Both the position numbers and the translations under genes were made by a program. The notes below the pieces were generated by a model, which ran no database searches, was not told where the DNA came from, and saw nothing but the letters and a program-made list of their open reading frames with translations. From Syntrophobacter sp. SbD2 (GTDB lineage: Bacteria; Desulfobacterota; Syntrophobacteria; Syntrophobacterales; Syntrophobacteraceae), in the NCBI GenBank assembly GCA_900290385.1, contig OMSV01000081.1, positions 1 to 8,580 of the forward strand: a stretch of DNA of 8,580 bases, written 5' to 3'. Shown one piece after another: positions 5,086-8,580 of the stretch; positions within the stretch are counted from its first letter, which is position 1, and each line of letters begins with the position of its first letter.

Positions 5086-7521
5086 TCACAGTCCGGTTTG
5101 CCGTTTTAAGCTGTTGAGCTTCTGGATGAGTTCCCTGGTCGAGTCCGAACTTTTTTGGTCGATTACGTGCGGAGTAATCGCTATCATCAGTTCGGTACGC
5201 TGTAGATCGGTGCTCTTGCCGGAGAAAAGAGGCGAGAGCAGGGGTACGTCCTGGAGATAGGGTATCCCGGTTTTTGTGACCGTATTCTGCGAGTTGATTA
5301 TTCCGCCGATTACCACCGTTGAGCCGTTCTGGGCAAGAAGAGTGGTCTTGATGTTCCTTTCTATAAATGTTGGCGCGGTACTGCTGTTGCCGACGGTAGC
5401 AGTGGGGTTGTTTACCTGTCGAATAGTCTGTTCCAATTCGATCCGGACCAGGCCCCCGGCGTTTATATGGGGCGTTATGTTCAGGATGACGCCGGTTTCC
5501 GCGTACTGGATCGTGTTGACAACCTCGGCCCCCGTGGTGACGCCGGTGACCGAACCGGTCGGCACCGGCACGCTGCCGCCGACCGTAATGGTGGCCTCCG
5601 TGTTGTCGGTGGCCAGCAGAGTGGGAGTGGAAAGCACCGTGACGTTGGTTTTGGAGGCCACAGCGCTCAGAAGCGCCGCTATGCTCTGTGAATTCGCGAC
5701 CCAGCCCATGCCGATTCCCGTTCCGGTCGCGGATTGCGCCACCGTTCCGATAGTCTGGGAGATGACGTTGCCGATTGACTGGGGAGAGGTGCCGGATGTG
5801 GGGGTAGTGGTGGTAGGTGTGGCGTTGGACAGCCCTCCGAAAGACAGGCTGTATCCGGCGCCGGTGCTTGGATGGGTCTGAAAATAGTATTGCAGCCCGT
5901 AAGCGAAATCCTTCGTCAAGTCCACCTCGGCGACAAGCACCTCTATCAGTACGGCCCTAGGAACAATATCCAGCGTATCGATCGTCTTTTTTATCTTCCC
6001 GTAATCCACGGCGTTTGCCCGGACGACTATAGCGTTATTGACCTCGTCGGGAATTACCGTCACCTCGCCGGTGAAAATGCCCCCGGGCTTTGGCGGCCCG
6101 GTCGATGCCCCGGTCGCTGTTGCGCCGGTCTTCGCCGCGTTGGCGCCCGATGTCCGCGAGGCGCCCCCGAACGAGCTTCCGGAAACCGCCCCGGTAGAGC
6201 CGACGCCGCCCATGGTGCCCCCGCCGAAGGGGCCGCCGCCGCCGCCGAAGGGGCTGGCGCCGCCGCCGGTACTGGTTGAGGTGCGCCCGGATGGCACAAT
6301 CTTTTGTCCCAGCCCTTGCTCGCCGCCTGCCCCAATCCCGAGCACCGCGCTCACGATCTGAGCAATGTCGCGCGCCAGGCCGTTCTGGAGGAAGTACACA
6401 TAGATTTCTTCCTGGGTCCCTAACCCACGTACATCCAGGGCCTGTATCCATTGCCGGGCCGATTTGAGCAGTTCGGGGTTCTGAGCCATGACCAGCACAC
6501 CCCTGTAATTGTTCAGGGGAATAAACGCCAGGCTGTTCTTGATGGAACTCTCCTTGACCCCCCCAAGCTTGCTCATGAGAGATTCCATCCCCTGAACGGC
6601 GTCCTGAGGAGCTATCGAGGAAAGGGGGATGATCTCCATGCTGACTTCCTGAAGAACATTTATATCAATCGTCTTGAGAAGATTGATAAGCACGCGGGCG
6701 TTATCGGTTTCTTCAACAAAGATAAGGCTGTTAGTAAGCGGGTCGGATACGATCCTTCTCCCCGGGGTCAGAAAAGGGGTGAGCAGGTTGATCGCCTGCT
6801 TGTGCTCCATGAATCGGAGCCGATAGATTACTATGAGCGGCCTTGTGCCTTTTTCGTCTTTGAGCAGTTGCTCATTGGCTAAAGGAAGACCGCTGCCTCC
6901 GGTTTTCTGTGCAACCTGGACGAAATAGAACCCTTTTTTGGGGATGATGCTGATCCCATTTGCTTCATAGGCCCTTGTCACCATCCGCAAGAGCTCGTCG
7001 TTTTCGAAATCACCTTCGATATACATGCTGATCCGGCCCTGAAGGGTCTGGTCCATCACGTAATTGAGCTTCAACTGGTCGCTGAATATCTGGTTGGTGA
7101 CCTCGCCAATATCGGCTTTCTCGAAATTAAGGACGATTCGCTGCCGTTCCTTCTGCCCGGGTACGGGCGCCCCGGCGGGTATTTCCTGGCTTGAAGGGCC
7201 TAAGAGTCCCGTCTGGACGGGAGAAATCACGGGCTTTATGGGGGACTTTCTTTGCGGCGGCAGTTCTCCGAGGGAAACTCCTTTGGAACCCGCCCCCTGG
7301 TCATCTTTGGCCTGTGTGTCGGTCGAGAATTTATCAATGGCGGCGGTCTTGGATGAATCGATTTCGTCCGGTGTGGAAGCAGAAGGGGGTCCAGTGGGCG
7401 GCGCCGCCGGCCGGGCGACCTGAGGTTGCGCCATCCGGCCCACCGGGTTCTGCGGTGAAGATTGGCATGAAACAGAGGTGATTACCACTATTATTGCCAA
7501 GATAGCCTGGCAAGTTCTCAT
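5086..7521 (-). CDS. gspD: Type II secretion system outer-membrane secretin
   Basis: GspD multimerises into the gated outer-membrane channel of the type II secretion system. From ATG 7521 it has 811 residues. A GTG five codons earlier is possible, but a G-rich run (7536-7530) sits seven to nine bases before the ATG. Residues 1-19 form a signal peptide ending SVSC, a poor lipobox, so lipidation is uncertain. A Pro/Ser-rich spacer runs to about 125. N0 spans about 127-203 and N1 about 228-283. N2 covers roughly 290-365. N3 begins near 370 and is interrupted by a Gly/Ser/Thr-rich insert (about 395-477) before VTVIPDEVNNAIVV. The secretin domain covers about 522-788, with VPVPTG at 651-656 as the gate region and the signature VVIGGIINSQ...TGIPYLQDVPLLSPLF. 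A short helical tail follows, with no long pilotin-binding domain. PilQ is the alternative, but the N0-N3 plan and the upstream genes favour GspD. Confidence 0.9.
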   Translation of the reverse strand: MRTCQAILAIIVVITSVSCQSSPQNPVGRMAQPQVARPAAPPTGPPSASTPDEIDSSKTAAIDKFSTDTQAKDDQGAGSKGVSLGELPPQRKSPIKPVISPVQTGLLGPSSQEIPAGAPVPGQKERQRIVLNFEKADIGEVTNQIFSDQLKLNYVMDQTLQGRISMYIEGDFENDELLRMVTRAYEANGISIIPKKGFYFVQVAQKTGGSGLPLANEQLLKDEKGTRPLIVIYRLRFMEHKQAINLLTPFLTPGRRIVSDPLTNSLIFVEETDNARVLINLLKTIDINVLQEVSMEIIPLSSIAPQDAVQGMESLMSKLGGVKESSIKNSLAFIPLNNYRGVLVMAQNPELLKSARQWIQALDVRGLGTQEEIYVYFLQNGLARDIAQIVSAVLGIGAGGEQGLGQKIVPSGRTSTSTGGGASPFGGGGGPFGGGTMGGVGSTGAVSGSSFGGASRTSGANAAKTGATATGASTGPPKPGGIFTGEVTVIPDEVNNAIVVRANAVDYGKIKKTIDTLDIVPRAVLIEVLVAEVDLTKDFAYGLQYYFQTHPSTGAGYSLSFGGLSNATPTTTTPTSGTSPQSIGNVISQTIGTVAQSATGTGIGMGWVANSQSIAALLSAVASKTNVTVLSTPTLLATDNTEATITVGGSVPVPTGSVTGVTTGAEVVNTIQYAETGVILNITPHINAGGLVRIELEQTIRQVNNPTATVGNSSTAPTFIERNIKTTLLAQNGSTVVIGGIINSQNTVTKTGIPYLQDVPLLSPLFSGKSTDLQRTELMIAITPHVIDQKSSDSTRELIQKLNSLKRQTGL

Positions 7522-7575
7522 TAAAAGGCCCCCCACTTGGCAGAGAACTACACACCGGCGATTTCAGATGTCGCG

Positions 7576-7604
7576 ATACTATATCAGAATCGGTGAATGG
7601 GCAA
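7576..7604 (-). promoter_or_regulatory. Candidate promoter for gspD
   Basis: On the minus strand TTGCCC (7604-7599) and TAGTAT (7581-7576) are 17 bases apart, each matching the sigma-70 consensus at four of six positions. They lie in the 128-base gap between the gspM-like gene and gspD and would give a leader of about 50 bases. This would allow gspD expression independent of the upstream genes. The gap holds no T-tract terminator. Confidence 0.35.
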
Positions 7605-7649
7605 CAGTATAACAGGCCCGAAGCGGGAAGTGCTATAATAGGCGCAGCC

Positions 7650-8257
7650 CTAAGATTTTTCTCCTTTTTCCATGAGCGCGGCAAGAATTACGTCTACTAC
7701 AAGGTCAGGTCCCCTAGGTTTTGTTACTTTTTGTATATTAATTTCCTGCACCTGGATGGCGAACTCAGAATTTTTGACCCTGGAAAGTAAATAGTGCAGC
7801 CCGTCGATGTTGGTCTCGATATTGAATTTGAGATGCACTTCCCGATAAAGGCCGTACTCCTTGCTTGTAAGTACCTGGTAAGTACCTGGTAGGTCTTGAT
7901 GTCCAGTTTCCCCCCTTCAGCCCCGCCCTTTGATGAAAGCAGGTCCCTCAGGGAAGCGGCGAACTGGTAAGGGTCGGTCCCCCCGAACAGTTTTTTTTGC
8001 ATCTCCCGGAGATCTCCCTCATGCCGTGCGAGTTCGTCCTGAATGCTTTGGCCCTGTTTGAGCTTTTGATCGTATTTGGCGATGAGTTCCTGCTGCTGTT
8101 TAATTTTCGAATCAAGCGCCTCTTTCTGAGCCGCTATCGGCGCGATCAGGATAAAATAGGCTGCCGCCAGGGCCGTCACCACGATGGCTGAAGCCGCTAT
8201 TGAGCCTCTGTGTTTCCCGATATCCGCGATTGTTATCTTCGGTATTTTGACTTTCAT
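7650..8257 (-). pseudogene. gspM: GspM/PilO-like T2SS platform protein, frameshifted
   Basis: As read, translation from ATG 8257 gives 177 residues ending at 7724, with an unrelated tail after about Thr127. Deleting one copy of an 11-base tandem repeat at 7867-7891 joins it to a second frame (ending 7650) as one 198-residue protein: DIKTYQVLTSKEYGLYREVH continues into NIETNIDGLHYLL. The repaired protein has a short cytoplasmic start, a membrane helix (about 19-41), a charged coiled coil (about 43-91) and a C-terminal ferredoxin-like domain, the layout of GspM and PilO. These are inner-membrane partners of GspL/PilN that help assemble the pseudopilus. As it stands, the allele loses the C-terminal domain. 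Start and upstream stop overlap as ATGA, so it is coupled to the gspL-like gene. Family choice (GspM over PilO) rests on the adjacent gspD. Confidence 0.82.
7867..7891. repeat. 11-base tandem duplication inside the gspM-like gene
   Basis: GTAAGTACCTG occurs twice in direct succession, followed by GTA, the start of a third unit, for 25 bases in all. The copies are identical. Because 11 is not a multiple of three, the second copy shifts the reading frame, while one copy gives an uninterrupted 198-residue frame. Such a tract can gain or lose a unit by replication slippage. Confidence 0.9.
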
Positions 8258-8580
8258 TGCGCGCGCTCCTCGGGGGCCTGTTTCCCGGCCTGCTGCTCTT
8301 TAGCCGGGGAGGGCGAGCCTTCAAGCAGTCCTTTTTCGGCGGCGGGCACCTCGGCAGCCGGACCCTCACTCAAAACCTCACGGGGTGTTTCGGGCGGCAG
8401 CGCTTCGAAACTTTTTTTCAGCTTCTCCATATCCAATTGAAGCTGGACGTTAAACTTCTCCAGGTCGGTCCCGCGGTCTCGGGTTATAGGAGAAGCGAAT
8501 TTGACGTCGTTAAACCCATCGGTTTTCGACAGCTCGGAGAGATACTTGATCGCCGATTTGCTCTCTCCCCTGAGAATAAG
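8254..8580 (-). CDS. GspL/PilN-like T2SS platform protein, C-terminal part
   Basis: The frame is open from the right edge and ends at TGA 8254, giving the last 108 residues of a longer protein. The first roughly 50 residues show the periplasmic ferredoxin-like end of GspL/PilN proteins: LRGESKSAIKYLSELSK, then FNDVKFASPITRD, then LEKFNVQLQLDME. In this family the region dimerises and pairs with the GspM/PilO C-terminal domain. About 50 further residues form a Pro/Glu/Ala-rich tail (EALPPETPREVLSEGPA onward to QAPEERAQ), which looks disordered and is longer than I would expect for the family. The stop overlaps the next start (ATGA), so the two are translated together. The N-terminal cytoplasmic and membrane parts lie outside the window, so GspL and PilN cannot be told apart by length. 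Confidence 0.7.
   Translation of the reverse strand, partial: LILRGESKSAIKYLSELSKTDGFNDVKFASPITRDRGTDLEKFNVQLQLDMEKLKKSFEALPPETPREVLSEGPAAEVPAAEKGLLEGSPSPAKEQQAGKQAPEERAQ

Noticed and set aside
5276..5881. Long open frame (201 codons) on the plus strand opposite gspD, and similar ones at 6038-6361 and 6451-6882
   Set aside because: They are mirror frames of a high-GC gene whose minus-strand product is a clear secretin; they have no ribosome-binding site or recognisable domain.
7334..7684. Minus-strand open frame of 116 codons overlapping the start of gspD and the end of the gspM-like gene
   Set aside because: It is out of frame with both well-supported genes, and its sequence is low-complexity shadow text.
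1..8580. CRISPR arrays, tRNA or rRNA genes, toxin-antitoxin or defence genes
   Set aside because: No regularly spaced repeats, cloverleaf-type sequences, rRNA-like stretches or recognisable defence proteins were seen on either strand.

Overview
The window looks like a chromosomal segment of a Gram-negative bacterium. The codon choice is GC-rich, and there is an outer-membrane secretin with inner-membrane assembly-platform genes of a type II secretion system (T2SS). The overall style recalls Desulfobacterota/Deltaproteobacteria (Syntrophobacter-like), but that placement is an inference from general resemblance and no marker gene here fixes it.

Layout, left to right. At 1-132 (minus) lies the start of a gene that runs off the left edge. 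Positions 203-817 are an internally deleted insertion sequence of the IS1380 family: two imperfect inverted repeats face each other, and between them sits the start of a transposase gene (722-429, minus) cut off after about 88 recognisable residues. Positions 968-2040 (plus) hold two translationally coupled genes of unknown function, each with one N-terminal membrane segment and a low-complexity linker, closed by an intrinsic terminator at 2164-2187. Facing them is serC (3337-2252, minus), phosphoserine aminotransferase. A divergent intergenic region separates serC from pepA (3531-5060, plus), a cytosolic M17 leucyl aminopeptidase. pepA converges, with a 25-base gap, on the T2SS genes, which run right to left: the 3' end of a gspL/pilN-like gene (8580-8254), a gspM/pilO-like gene (8257-7650) and gspD (7521-5086).

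The gspL-like and gspM-like genes overlap by ATGA. Their products should form the inner-membrane platform that couples the cytoplasmic ATPase to the pseudopilus, and GspD forms the outer-membrane channel. The gspM-like gene is broken by a perfect 11-base tandem duplication. Removing one copy restores a single 198-residue reading frame, so this is either a recent or reversible mutation or an assembly error. gspD follows after a 128-base gap that contains a possible promoter of its own.

The most notable observations are the 11-base duplication in gspM, the inverted-repeat-bounded IS1380 remnant with 226 bases of non-transposase sequence, and the uncharacterised two-gene membrane module. I saw no RNA genes, CRISPR array or defence system, and nothing that clearly amounts to a new biological system.
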